Shown here one piece after another: positions 44,478 to 53,369 of a stretch of 64,000 nt of DNA; the stretch's first letter is position 1, and every line of letters starts with the position of its first letter. Origin of the DNA: RUG14199 sp964629225 (GTDB lineage Bacteria > Bacillota > Clostridia > Oscillospirales > CAG-272); the NCBI GenBank assembly GCA_964629225.1, contig CAZVQC010000003.1, positions 1-64,000 of the forward strand, read 5' to 3'. The translations under genes were made by a program, and so were the position numbers. The notes below the pieces were generated by a model. It was given only the letters and a program-made list of their open reading frames with translations, was not told the origin of the DNA and did not search any database.

Positions 44478-44564
44478 AAACGTCCGGCAAGTCACCGGGA
44501 TCTGGCACCTCTTTTCGAGAGGGAAATATACTGGTAGAAAAAGCCCATGTTATCGGAGGTAACC

Positions 44565-44786
44565 GTGAAGCTTGACCGAAAGACGATCCTTAAGATCTCC
44601 TCCATGCCGGACGGAGCACTTTTTTCCTGCGTGAGCCTTTTTCTCGGATCGGCGGGTATCACCCTCTCAAGATCCCTCATGACAAGGGAAAACGCCGCCG
44701 CACTGAGGGAGGTGCTCTTGAGCCTTGACGAGAGGGATATTGCGAAGATAGGAGAGATCTGTGCCATTTTCAAAAAACGGAGGTAG
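44565..44786 (+). CDS. Small uncharacterised protein, first of a three-gene cassette
   Basis: A 73-residue protein, not recognised. It begins MKLDRKTILKISSMPDGALF and ends in a basic IFKKRR; the pattern of a helix, Gly turn (SAGITLS) and helix with LSLDERDIAKIGEI suggests a compact helical fold. GTG is chosen as the start because CGGAGG lies 5 nt before it. The next gene follows after 6 bp. Confidence 0.75.
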   Translation: MKLDRKTILKISSMPDGALFSCVSLFLGSAGITLSRSLMTRENAAALREVLLSLDERDIAKIGEICAIFKKRR

Positions 44787-44792
44787 GATACG

Positions 44793-45191
44793 ATGGATGA
44801 GGGAAGAGGAAACGACCTGTCCGAAATGCTGTCCGGAGCCATGAGCGACCCCAGGTTCACGGAGATCTTGACACGGCTGAAAAGCGGAGTAGACAGCGGT
44901 GAGATCGACCTTGAGAAAATGAAGTCCGCTGCCCTTTCGGGCGACGGCGCAGAGCTTGCCCGTGCCGCCGCAGGCGGCGGTGAGGAAACGAAGCCCCCAA
45001 AGGCGGAGGAGCCGAAAAAGGAAGAACCGAGGGCAAAGTCGGTACTGTCCCCCGCTGAACTTGAAAAGCACAAGAGGCTCCTTGCCGCTCTGAAGCCCTA
45101 TCTGTCCGAGCCGAAAAAAGAGGCTGTGGAAAACATCCTCAAGGTGGGACAGATCACCGACATAGCACAGCTCTTGGGGCTTGGAAAGTAG
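44793..45191 (+). CDS. Uncharacterised protein, second of a three-gene cassette
   Basis: A 132-residue protein, not recognised. It has an N-terminal helical part (LSEMLSGAMSDPRFTEILTRL), a charged linker rich in Lys, Glu and Pro, and a C-terminal helical part KHKRLLAALKPYLSEPKKEAV. From memory, a similar C-terminal LKPYLS motif occurs in small proteins of related Clostridia, always of unknown role. AGGTAGGA precedes the ATG. Confidence 0.75.
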   Translation: MDEGRGNDLSEMLSGAMSDPRFTEILTRLKSGVDSGEIDLEKMKSAALSGDGAELARAAAGGGEETKPPKAEEPKKEEPRAKSVLSPAELEKHKRLLAALKPYLSEPKKEAVENILKVGQITDIAQLLGLGK

Positions 45192-45200
45192 GAGGGGGCG

Positions 45201-45506
45201 ATGTACTCAAGATACCGAGCGGACAAAAAAGGTGAGATGGCGCCCCCGCTGCCCCGGGGATACGGCGGGGTAAGATTTCAAAGAAGATACGATGTCCCGA
45301 AAGGCCCGAAGCCGGAAACGGACGGCGAAAGGGCAAAGGTCTCCGAGACAGAGATGCCGACGGAAAAGAAAAAGACTCCCTTCCGCCTTTCCGGCGTGAA
45401 GCAGGATGACCTTTTCATAATTTTCCTGATCGCCCTTCTTTCAAGTGAAAGTCGGGACAACGGAGTTCCGGTACTGCTTTTGGCACTGCTTTTGTTCTGC
45501 CGCTGA
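45201..45506 (+). CDS. Uncharacterised small membrane protein, third of a three-gene cassette
   Basis: A 101-residue protein, not recognised. It begins MYSRYRADKKG, has a Pro- and Lys-rich middle and ends with a hydrophobic tail VPVLLLALLLFCR following LFIIFLIALLSS, so it may be a tail-anchored or hairpin membrane protein. GGAGGGGGCG precedes the ATG. A repeated hairpin follows directly after the stop. Confidence 0.75.
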   Translation: MYSRYRADKKGEMAPPLPRGYGGVRFQRRYDVPKGPKPETDGERAKVSETEMPTEKKKTPFRLSGVKQDDLFIIFLIALLSSESRDNGVPVLLLALLLFCR

Positions 45507-45509
45507 AAA

Positions 45510-45538
45510 AGAGGCTTTGACCTCCGGTCAAAGCCTCT
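45510..45538. terminator. Palindromic hairpin, copy 1
   Basis: AGAGGCTTTGAC-CTCCG-GTCAAAGCCTCT, a 12-bp perfect stem, directly after the third small gene. On the minus strand it is followed by TTTTTC, so it can end transcripts from that side; on the plus strand the T-run is missing. Confidence 0.75.
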
Positions 45539-45780
45539 CAGCAAAAAGACAAACTCGTTCTTTACGTGGCTTCAAAGATCGGGATGAAGAGCAATCGGTC
45601 GGTACCGTTTTTATTGGTCGAAGCATCGGAGTTTGAACCACGCTTCGGACTCTTTTTTCGGCACTTCGCCACTTTTGCGAAAGCCTTCGCTACCGTAGGC
45701 CACTACGCCGACGCTCGGCTTTCACAAAAAATAACTTCGCCTGTCTTTCTCTGCCGTCCTGTTGACTGCGTCAACAGGAC

Positions 45781-45820
45781 GAGAGAGGCTTTGACCTCCG
45801 GTCAAAGCCTCTCTCTTTTT
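45781..45820. terminator. Palindromic hairpin, copy 2, and terminator
   Basis: The same stem, here extended to GAGAGAGGCTTTGAC and GTCAAAGCCTCTCTC, followed on the plus strand by TTTTT. It lies just beyond the prsA-like stop. Between the two copies (45541-45780) there is no gene, only a GTCCTGTTGAC-TGC-GTCAACAGGAC stem near 45754-45781. Confidence 0.8.
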
Positions 45821-45824
45821 ACAA

Positions 45825-46823
45825 TTACCGTTTCCATGCGACCTCAAGGCTCTCCGCTCTCTCCTCCGCAAAGAGATTGAACTGCCCCTCGGTGAAAGAG
45901 TCCATCAGGGACGAGAGATTCTTCTCAACGTAGCTACCGTCAAGCTCAAGCCGCTTTATGATGCAAAAGCCCTCGGAGGTGGTGACGATATCGCTGATCT
46001 GTCCCACGTCAAGTGCGAATGCCGCCTCCTCGTAGGACAGCTCTTTGTTGCCTTTTGTGAAGTAGAAGCCGTCGCTGTTGCCTCTGAGGAGCACCTCGTC
46101 TCCGTACTTTTCCACAAGGGAGTCGAAATTCTCCCCTTCTCGGGCGCGTAAGAGCACCTTTTCCGCCTTTTTAAGTGCCGGATCGGTGACAGCAGCCTCG
46201 GAGTCGGTAAAGCGCAAAAACGCCCCGTTTTCCGCCTCATAGGACACCATCACGTGCTTCACCCTGACCAATTCCCCGGAAAGGAAGCGATCCTTCAATT
46301 TCTCCTCTCCGTAGGGCAGCGTGCCGTCGGAGATCATGCTTGAATAGAGGGCGTTTTGAAGCAGCTCGTGCTCCTTGAAGAAGAGAAAAGTGCTGTAGCT
46401 CATCCCCTCCGCTTCAAGAGCCGAGTAGAATGCCTCCTCATCTCCGCCGTATTGAGAGGTGATGAAGTTCTCGGTGACTCCGTCAAGCTCGTCTGCCACC
46501 GAATCGGGAGTGATGCCCCGCTCGGATGCCAGTTCATAGACCGCAAATATCTTCCGAAGGCTCTCCTCGGTGGCGTTTTTTACCGCTCTGTCAAGGGCTT
46601 CCCTCTCGGAGTCGGACAGAGTCTCCTCGCCGCCTTCGGCCAGCACTCCTCTTTTGAACTGAGTCTCAAAATACTCTACCGTAGCTCTCGACACGTCGTG
46701 ACCCGACACGGTGAGGGCGACTTTTCTGTCCGCCTCCGTGACGGACGTCTTGCCGCAAGAGGAGACGGCAAAAAGGATAAGAAGCGCAAGGAGCAGCGAT
46801 ACCGCTCTCAAAACACGTTTCAT
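45825..46823 (-). CDS. PrsA/parvulin-type foldase lipoprotein
   Basis: A 332-residue extracytoplasmic peptidyl-prolyl isomerase-like lipoprotein. Signal MKRVLRAVSLLLALLILFA and lipobox VSSC. The SurA_N-like part is followed by a parvulin core: VRVKHVMVSYEAENG, FDSLVEKYGDE, GFYFTKGNKELSYEEAAFAL and VGQISDIVTTSEGFCIIKRLE. It overlaps the stop of the DUF1015 gene (ATGA) and has GGAGGAG before the ATG. Confidence 0.9.
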   Translation of the reverse strand: MKRVLRAVSLLLALLILFAVSSCGKTSVTEADRKVALTVSGHDVSRATVEYFETQFKRGVLAEGGEETLSDSEREALDRAVKNATEESLRKIFAVYELASERGITPDSVADELDGVTENFITSQYGGDEEAFYSALEAEGMSYSTFLFFKEHELLQNALYSSMISDGTLPYGEEKLKDRFLSGELVRVKHVMVSYEAENGAFLRFTDSEAAVTDPALKKAEKVLLRAREGENFDSLVEKYGDEVLLRGNSDGFYFTKGNKELSYEEAAFALDVGQISDIVTTSEGFCIIKRLELDGSYVEKNLSSLMDSFTEGQFNLFAEERAESLEVAWKR

Positions 46824-48097
46824 TTTTTCTCCTCCCAAGGCGCCTTTATCCGGCGAAGCTCCAAATAGTATCTCTTGGTGTCGGCGCTTCCCATGGAGAA
46901 TGTCTTTCTGGGAAGAGGTCCCCTCGACTCAACGTAGGGAAACAGATCCTCCTTCTTCATTCCCTCAAAGAGAAGTCCAACTCTGTCATTCTTTGCCGTG
47001 GCCCTCGTCTTGAGAGCCCCGACACCGTGAATGTAGTCGCATACCGCCCCCGGATGGGATGCAAGATAACAGTCCACCGCATCCTGAAGGACTCCCACCG
47101 TCAGATCTCCCTCCGATACCGGGACCGCTATCGCTTTCTCTCCGCCTGCGGTGACCGCCGTCACCGATGCAGCATCCCCCGTGTCCCCCTCGAAGCGGGA
47201 TGTGAGGAATGAAAGAAAGTCCTCCGTGTCCACGTTCTCGACGACACGGTAGATAGGCTCGAAAACTATCGCCTCCGAATCCACCGATACCATCTCCACC
47301 GTGGCGTATCTCGCCTTGGTGCTCATGACTACCGGACCGTATTTTTCCTTCAGTGACCGATAGAGAGAGGCTGCCGCCGCCAGGGAATGGTTCCCGTCTC
47401 CCACAGCGTAGAGCACGTCACCGGGAGTCCTTGCCGCCTCAAGCTTCTCAAAGCGGCGAAGCACCTCCTCAAGCACCTCTCCCGAAAGGAGCCAACCGGC
47501 GATGTGTCCGCCTCCCTCGGAAAGATCGAATTCGTAGAGCTTTTTGAGCTCCGCCTTTTTTGATGCCGCAAAGCCGTCGATATCAAGCTCTCCGTATCTT
47601 GCGAACATCATAACGTGACTCAATTCAAACGTGGCCTTCTTTCTGATGGCAACTCTTGGGGGGACCCTCTCGGTCACGGTGCCCTCGGTGGGTCTCACAT
47701 AGGAGCGTGAGTCCGCCGAAAAATCGTAGTTCTCAAGGTCGATCTTCCCCACTATTCCCCGTCTCACAAGGCCGTTTGAAAGGGTCCTTTCAACAAGAAC
47801 GAGGGAGTGCTTGAAGGTCTTGAGCCACCCGGAATCAAGAGATCTTTGGAAGCAGTCCACTCTGGCCTTCTGCTTTGTCTCAAGCTCCGTGCCCAGATAG
47901 GCTTCGGGAAGGACAAGATCCAGCGCCGAGGGAGCCCCCTCAAGGGACCCGTCGATCCTCTGCCAGTATCCCACGTCCTCCGTGTGCTGGTCGCAGGCGA
48001 TCACCGCCCATTTTTTCCAAAGTTCCCCGTCGTCCGCCCCGAAGGGAGGAAGCATTACGTCGCAGGGAGCGAAGATAAGTTTGTCTCTGTCAACCAT
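46820..48097 (-). CDS. DUF1015 family protein
   Basis: A 425-residue cytosolic protein of the DUF1015 family (conserved, role unknown). Marks: FAPCDVMLPPFGADDGELW near the start, VIACDQHTEDVGYW, the central ADGNH-like GDGNHSLAAAASLYRSL and RIKAPWE at the end. It has its own exact SigA promoter and is translationally coupled to the foldase gene. Confidence 0.9.
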   Translation of the reverse strand: MVDRDKLIFAPCDVMLPPFGADDGELWKKWAVIACDQHTEDVGYWQRIDGSLEGAPSALDLVLPEAYLGTELETKQKARVDCFQRSLDSGWLKTFKHSLVLVERTLSNGLVRRGIVGKIDLENYDFSADSRSYVRPTEGTVTERVPPRVAIRKKATFELSHVMMFARYGELDIDGFAASKKAELKKLYEFDLSEGGGHIAGWLLSGEVLEEVLRRFEKLEAARTPGDVLYAVGDGNHSLAAAASLYRSLKEKYGPVVMSTKARYATVEMVSVDSEAIVFEPIYRVVENVDTEDFLSFLTSRFEGDTGDAASVTAVTAGGEKAIAVPVSEGDLTVGVLQDAVDCYLASHPGAVCDYIHGVGALKTRATAKNDRVGLLFEGMKKEDLFPYVESRGPLPRKTFSMGSADTKRYYLELRRIKAPWEEKK

Positions 48098-48128
48098 TTT
48101 TCATCCTCTTTTTGCGAAATATAATGAC

Positions 48129-48157
48129 ATTATACTACCCAAAGCCGCCTTTGTCAA
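48129..48157 (-). promoter_or_regulatory. SigA promoter of the DUF1015-foldase operon
   Basis: TTGACA (48152-48157) and TATAAT (48129-48134) on the minus strand, 17-bp spacer. The divergent spacer 48158-48369 shows no gene. Confidence 0.9.
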
Positions 48158-48369
48158 CCGAGGTCGGCGGAATATGAGGCCGGGCAGCGACAAAAAGTCC
48201 CTTCCGGTCGGGTAAGATTGCTCAACTGTCGGTCCTCGGAGCTCTCCGATGCCGGATCGGGAAACCTTTTTCTGCCGGATCGAAGGGCGGTCTTCTCGAA
48301 AGAAAGACTTCGCCGCTGAAAAAAAGAATGAAAAATGCCCAAAAAGGGGGGAAAATGACGTTTTTGCTC

Positions 48370-48398
48370 TTGAAAGACAGCGAAAAATATTGTAGAAT
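48370..48398 (+). promoter_or_regulatory. SigA promoter of the ABC exporter gene
   Basis: TTGAAA (48370-48375) and TAGAAT (48393-48398), 17-bp spacer. Confidence 0.8.
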
Positions 48399-48441
48399 AT
48401 CTTGTTAGAATTCAAAAAGAAAAAGAAAGGCGGAAAAGGAC

Positions 48442-50436
48442 ATGATGGGTCCCCCTCCCTTCGGACGAGGTCCGAACTACGACAAGATAAAACCGAAAAA
48501 GCCGACTAATTTGAAGGAGGTGCCCGGCTACCTTAAAAAGGTGGTGGGGGGCTTCTTCTATCGGCTCTTCTACATTTTCAAATTGGTGTGGGAGGCGAAG
48601 CCCTGGATACTCTTCGTCATGATGATCTACTCGGTGATCAGCGGCTTTTTGCCGGTGATCGGCGCCTTCATCTCAAAGGAGCTTTTGAACGAGCTGGGAG
48701 AGGTCATTGCCGGCAGGAGCAGTGTTTTCGCCCCGATACTGAAGCTCATGGTGTTCCAGTTCGCCTTCATAGTGGTCCAATCCCTCATATCGGCAGTCTA
48801 CACTATGGTGATCCGCATCTCCGGAGAGCTCGTCACCAACCACATCAAACTGAAGATACTGAACAAGGCGAAGGAAGTGGATCTGGCAAGCTTCGACATG
48901 CCGGAATTCTATGAAAAACTGGAAAATGCGGGGCGTGAGGCAGGCAGCCGACCGGTGTCCATCCTCCAATCCGTCTTCACCATCGTCTCCTCCGCCATCA
49001 GTCTCGTCTCCTTCATCGTGATACTGACGGCGGTGACCCCCATAGCGCCCCTTGTCATCGTGGCGTTCTCCATCCCCACCGCCACCATCAGCTTCATCTA
49101 CCGTAAGAAGACCTTCGAGTACATGAGGATGCGCTCCAAGGACCGCAGACAGATGAACTACTACAACGAGCTGATGCTGGACAAGGACACTGCAAAAGAG
49201 ATCCGTATGTTCGGTCTTGCCGACACCTTCATACAATGTTATAAGGACACCTTCGCAAGGTACTTTGCCGGAATAAAACGGCTGATCTACGCCGAGAACG
49301 GCTGGAACATGGGGCTGTCCCTCATGTCGTCGGGAGTCAACTGCGCCCTGTTTCTCTACATTGCGAAAAAGGTCTTTGACGGCACTCTCTTGATCGGTGA
49401 CTACTCACTCTACACCGGGGCGTTGAACTCCATCTCCTCCGGTGTCTTCTCCCTCATCGCCATCACCGCAACGATCTACGAGGGCACTCTCTTCATCGAC
49501 AACATGATCGCTTTCATGGCGGAGAAGAAAAAGATAGTTCCCGTCCTTGAGGAACCCCTCAAAGTGAAGCGCCACATCCCTCACACGGTGGAATTCAAAA
49601 ACGTCTCCTTCCGGTATCCCGGCGGCTCAAAGGACGTGATACGCAACGTGTCATTCCGTCTTGAGGGCGGTGAGACCGCAGTTCTCGTGGGACTCAACGG
49701 AGCGGGCAAGACCACTCTTATCAAGCTGCTCACAAGGCTCTACGATCCCACCGAAGGAGTCATCCTATTCGACGGTGAGGACATCAGAAAATACGATGTG
49801 AAGGAGCTGTACGATGCCTTCGGCATCATCTTCCAAGACTTCGGCAAGTACGCTTTCACCGCCGGCGAAAACATCATGTTCGGCCAGGTGGACAAGGGCT
49901 ATGTTGAAGAGGATATCAAGGCGGCGGCGAGAGCCGGCAACTCCGCCGATTTCATCGAAAAGCTGAAGGACGGCTACGACACCGCCCTCATGAAGTACTT
50001 TGAGGCCGACGGAACGGAGCTTTCCATCGGTCAGTGGCAGAAGCTCTCCATTTCAAGGGCTTTCTACTCCGACTCCGACTTCCTCATCCTCGACGAGCCC
50101 ACCGCTTCCCTCGATGCCATAGCGGAGCAGGAGATATTCAACCAGTTCGAAAGGCTGAGACGGGGCAAGACCACCATCTTCGTCTCCCACCGTCTCTCCA
50201 GTGCCACCACCGCCTCAAAGATCTTGGTCATTGAGAACGGGGAGCTGATAGAGGAGGGTGACCACCGCTCACTGATGGAGAAAAAGGGAAAGTACTTCGA
50301 CCTGTTCTCCACTCAGGCAAAGCGATACGTGGATTCCTCTCCCGAAAATGAGAGTGACGGCTGGGAAAAGACGCCCCATACGCCACCTCATTTCAGCGGC
50401 GAAAGACCCCCGATGCCCCATCATACCGAAAACTGA
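48442..50436 (+). CDS. ABC exporter, fused permease and ATP-binding protein
   Basis: A 664-residue exporter half-transporter with an N-terminal cytoplasmic extension, six membrane segments (about residues 50-340) and a C-terminal ATPase: Walker A GLNGAGKTT, Q-loop IIFQDFGKY, signature LSIGQWQKLSISRA and Walker B FLILDEPTASLDA. The signature has LSIGQ in place of LSGGQ; the following QWQKL is seen in transporters near lantibiotic systems. The last 25 residues are Pro/His/Glu-rich. The substrate is unknown. AAGGA precedes the ATG, and aspartate kinase follows after 55 bp. Confidence 0.92.
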   Translation: MMGPPPFGRGPNYDKIKPKKPTNLKEVPGYLKKVVGGFFYRLFYIFKLVWEAKPWILFVMMIYSVISGFLPVIGAFISKELLNELGEVIAGRSSVFAPILKLMVFQFAFIVVQSLISAVYTMVIRISGELVTNHIKLKILNKAKEVDLASFDMPEFYEKLENAGREAGSRPVSILQSVFTIVSSAISLVSFIVILTAVTPIAPLVIVAFSIPTATISFIYRKKTFEYMRMRSKDRRQMNYYNELMLDKDTAKEIRMFGLADTFIQCYKDTFARYFAGIKRLIYAENGWNMGLSLMSSGVNCALFLYIAKKVFDGTLLIGDYSLYTGALNSISSGVFSLIAITATIYEGTLFIDNMIAFMAEKKKIVPVLEEPLKVKRHIPHTVEFKNVSFRYPGGSKDVIRNVSFRLEGGETAVLVGLNGAGKTTLIKLLTRLYDPTEGVILFDGEDIRKYDVKELYDAFGIIFQDFGKYAFTAGENIMFGQVDKGYVEEDIKAAARAGNSADFIEKLKDGYDTALMKYFEADGTELSIGQWQKLSISRAFYSDSDFLILDEPTASLDAIAEQEIFNQFERLRRGKTTIFVSHRLSSATTASKILVIENGELIEEGDHRSLMEKKGKYFDLFSTQAKRYVDSSPENESDGWEKTPHTPPHFSGERPPMPHHTEN

Positions 50437-50491
50437 AGAGCGCCCCGCAAAACGGGGACACAGACCATCATAACTGACAAAGGACATTAAA

Positions 50492-51844
50492 ATGAACGAC
50501 AACAAACTCGGATTCACCCTGAAAAGCGGCGTAAAGACTGTGAAATTCGGCGGAAGCTCCCTTGCGGACGCAAAACAGATCGAAAAGGTCAGAAGGATAA
50601 TAACCGCCGACGAAGACCGCCGCTACGTGATCCCCTCCGCCCCCGGAAAACGCTTTGACGGGGACGTGAAGATAACGGACCTGTTCTACCGTTGCTTTGA
50701 GCTGTCGGAGGAGGACCTCCCCATCGACTCGGTATTTGACGAGATAACGGAGCGATACAACGGGATCATTGAGGAATTGGACATTGACGTCGATATCTCG
50801 GAAAAGCTCACCAACATCAAGTACGCTATCACAAACCACGCCGGCCGTGACTTTGCGGCGAGCCGCGGAGAGTATCTGAACGGCTTCATCCTGTCAAAAC
50901 TTCTCGGATTCCACTTCATCGATGCCGCAAGGGTCATCAAATTCAAAGAGGACGGCACCTTCGACGGTGCCACCACAAACGCCCTTCTGTCGGAGAAGCT
51001 GTCACAGCACTACCGTGCGGTGATACCCGGCTTCTACGGGGCGATGCCCAACGGCACCATCAAGACCTTCTCAAGGGGAGGCTCCGACGTGACCGGAGCC
51101 ATCGTTGCGGCGGCGGCAAAAGCGGCAGTCTACGAGAACTGGACTGACGTTTCTGGATTTCTCATGGCGGATCCCCACGTGGTGAAGGATCCCGCCGGCA
51201 TCGACGTGATCACCTATCGGGAACTGAGAGAGCTCTCCTACATGGGGGCAACGGTGCTCCACGAGGACTCGGTATTCCCGGTGAGGGCGGCGGGCATTCC
51301 CATCAATATCAAGAACACCAACGCTCCGGATCACGAGGGCACCTTCATCGTCCCCGACACCTCTTTCAGTGATTCCGACAAGATAATCACCGGTATCGCC
51401 GGCAAAAAGGGCTTTTCCGTCATCGCCATCGAGAAGGATATGCTCCACTCCGAAAGGGGAGTCGGCCGTGCGGTCCTTGAGGCGGTGGAAAAAGAGGGGC
51501 TCTCTTTTGAGCACCTGCCCTCCGGCATCGACACCATGTCCGTCATCGTTGCAGGCGGGATCTCAAACGAGGCAAGATGCCGCGTCACCGCAAGGATACG
51601 GGAGACGGTGAAACCCGACAGCATCACCTTTGAAGACGGTCTTGCCCTCATAGCCGTCGTGGGACGGGGCATGATAAAGAACAAGGGTACTGCGGCGAAG
51701 GTCTTCAAGGCCTGCGCCGAGAAGGACATCAACATCCGCATGATCGACCAGGGCTCAAGTGAGATCAACATCATCATCGGAGTTGCCGAAAGCGACTTTG
51801 AGACGGCGATGAACGCCATCTACAGAGAATTTGTTAAAAACTGA
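50492..51844 (+). CDS. Aspartate kinase
   Basis: A 450-residue enzyme phosphorylating aspartate at the entry to lysine, threonine, methionine and diaminopimelate synthesis. The start of the kinase domain has VKFGGSSLADAKQIEKV; SRGGSDVTGAIVAAA is the substrate-binding block; the C-terminus has two ACT-type regulatory parts (VIVAGGISNEARCRV..., INIRMIDQGSSEINIIIGV). AAAGGA precedes the ATG. Diaminopimelate genes are not adjacent. Confidence 0.95.
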   Translation: MNDNKLGFTLKSGVKTVKFGGSSLADAKQIEKVRRIITADEDRRYVIPSAPGKRFDGDVKITDLFYRCFELSEEDLPIDSVFDEITERYNGIIEELDIDVDISEKLTNIKYAITNHAGRDFAASRGEYLNGFILSKLLGFHFIDAARVIKFKEDGTFDGATTNALLSEKLSQHYRAVIPGFYGAMPNGTIKTFSRGGSDVTGAIVAAAAKAAVYENWTDVSGFLMADPHVVKDPAGIDVITYRELRELSYMGATVLHEDSVFPVRAAGIPINIKNTNAPDHEGTFIVPDTSFSDSDKIITGIAGKKGFSVIAIEKDMLHSERGVGRAVLEAVEKEGLSFEHLPSGIDTMSVIVAGGISNEARCRVTARIRETVKPDSITFEDGLALIAVVGRGMIKNKGTAAKVFKACAEKDINIRMIDQGSSEINIIIGVAESDFETAMNAIYREFVKN

Positions 51845-51869
51845 AAGCAAAGAGAAAGGAAAACCGAAA

Positions 51870-52208
51870 ATGGACTGCTTATTTTGCAAGATAATAGCCG
51901 GGGAGATCCCCTCTGCCAAGGTGTTTGAAAACGACAGGATCCTCGCCTTCAGGGACATCGAGCCCCAGGCGCCCGTCCACGTGCTCATCATCCCCAAGTG
52001 CCACATCACATCCGCAGATGAGGTGACGGAAAACAATTCCGACTTCGTCAAGGCGGTGTTCGAAGCCATCCCCGCCATCGCAAAGAGCGAGGGACTTGAA
52101 AACGGCTACCGCATCCTCACCAACGTCGGTGAGGACGGGGCACAGTCGGTAAAACACCTTCATTTCCATCTTCTGGGCGGCACGAAGCTCCCGGCGAGAT
52201 TCAACTGA
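51870..52208 (+). CDS. HIT family nucleotide-binding hydrolase
   Basis: A 112-residue Hint-branch HIT protein, probably an AMP-lysine type phosphoramidase. It begins MDCLFCKIIAGEIPSAKVF and ends with the His triad HLHFHLLGG. The ATG at 51870 is preceded by AGAAAGGA. It lies 25 bp after aspartate kinase and 2 bp before the methyltransferase gene. Confidence 0.95.
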   Translation: MDCLFCKIIAGEIPSAKVFENDRILAFRDIEPQAPVHVLIIPKCHITSADEVTENNSDFVKAVFEAIPAIAKSEGLENGYRILTNVGEDGAQSVKHLHFHLLGGTKLPARFN

Positions 52209-52210
52209 AA

Positions 52211-53356
52211 ATGAAAAAAGAAGAAAACGGGCTCCGCCTCACGAAAGAAGATCTCAAGGATCTCAAAAAGGGGGGAGCCCCCTTTCAAAATGAGGACATC
52301 TGGTCGTTTCTCAAAGGTGACTCCCGTCCGATATTTCTCTACGGCACCGGAAACGGCGGCGACAAGATAGTGGATGCTCTCGAACGCTTCAACATCCACC
52401 TCACCGGAGTCTTCGCAAGTCCCGGCTTTGAGCGAGACAGGGTCTTTCGGGGCTTCAAGGTGGAGAGCTACGATGCCGTGAGGGAACGGTATGGAGACGA
52501 CATCACCGTTCTTCTCGCCTTCGGCACCGACAGAAAAACGGTGTGGGACTTCATAAAAGAGCTGGACAGCCGACATCTTCTGCTGATCCCCGACGTGCCC
52601 CTCTACGGAGGAGAGCTGTTCACCGCCGAGTACGCAAGGAAGAATGAGGAGCCTATCCGCCGTGCCGGGGCTCTCTTTCACGACCCGGTGTCAAAGGCTC
52701 TGTACGATGCCGTTTTGAAATTTCGACTTACCGGCTGTTGGGAGTACCTTGCCACCGTCGAAGAGCCTGAAAAAAGCTATTTCGAGGCATTCGGAGAGGA
52801 CGTTTTCCGCATCTGCGACCTGGGGGCCTACAAGGGGGACAGCGCCCTCATGTTCGGACGGGCATTCCCCCGTCTTTCCGAGGTCATCGCCTTCGAAGCC
52901 GACAGCCGCTCCTTCAAAAAACTGAGCGAGACGGCGGCATCGGCGGAGTATCCTCCCATCACCCCTGTCAACTGCGCCCTTTCCGATGAATGCGGAGAAA
53001 CGGTCTTCGTATCCTCCGCATCAAGAGGCTCCGGCGTTTCGGGAAAAAACAGAAGGTCGAAGACCGTCACCGTTCAAAAGCGGACTCTCGACTCCTTCGA
53101 TCTTCAGAACGTCGACCTTATCAAGTTCGACGTGGAGGGAGACGAAATGGCAGCCCTCAAAGGCTCGGTGGAGACCGTTCTCAGATGCCGTCCCGCCCTG
53201 GCAGTGTCTCTCTACCACCGCACCGATGACTTCTTCGCCCTCCCACTCTTCATCAAAGACCTCCTCGATGAAAACGGTATCGAAGCAAAGTTCATCCTGC
53301 GCCGTCCCCCATGCGTTCCCATGTGGGACGTGACCCTGTTTGTGAAGATCCGATAG
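52211..53356 (+). CDS. FkbM family methyltransferase
   Basis: A 381-residue protein with two parts. The N-terminal part (to about residue 150) has FLYGTGNGGDKIVDAL, a nucleotide-binding-like fold often fused to FkbM domains. The C-terminal part is a SAM methyltransferase: ICDLGAYKGDSALMFG, VIAFEADSRSFKKL and LIKFDVEGDEMAALKG, the FkbM signature. Such proteins methylate sugars or polyketides; the substrate here is unknown. It ends the aspartate kinase unit before a repeat block. Confidence 0.88.
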   Translation: MKKEENGLRLTKEDLKDLKKGGAPFQNEDIWSFLKGDSRPIFLYGTGNGGDKIVDALERFNIHLTGVFASPGFERDRVFRGFKVESYDAVRERYGDDITVLLAFGTDRKTVWDFIKELDSRHLLLIPDVPLYGGELFTAEYARKNEEPIRRAGALFHDPVSKALYDAVLKFRLTGCWEYLATVEEPEKSYFEAFGEDVFRICDLGAYKGDSALMFGRAFPRLSEVIAFEADSRSFKKLSETAASAEYPPITPVNCALSDECGETVFVSSASRGSGVSGKNRRSKTVTVQKRTLDSFDLQNVDLIKFDVEGDEMAALKGSVETVLRCRPALAVSLYHRTDDFFALPLFIKDLLDENGIEAKFILRRPPCVPMWDVTLFVKIR

Positions 53357-53369
53357 GGGGATTTTTTGC

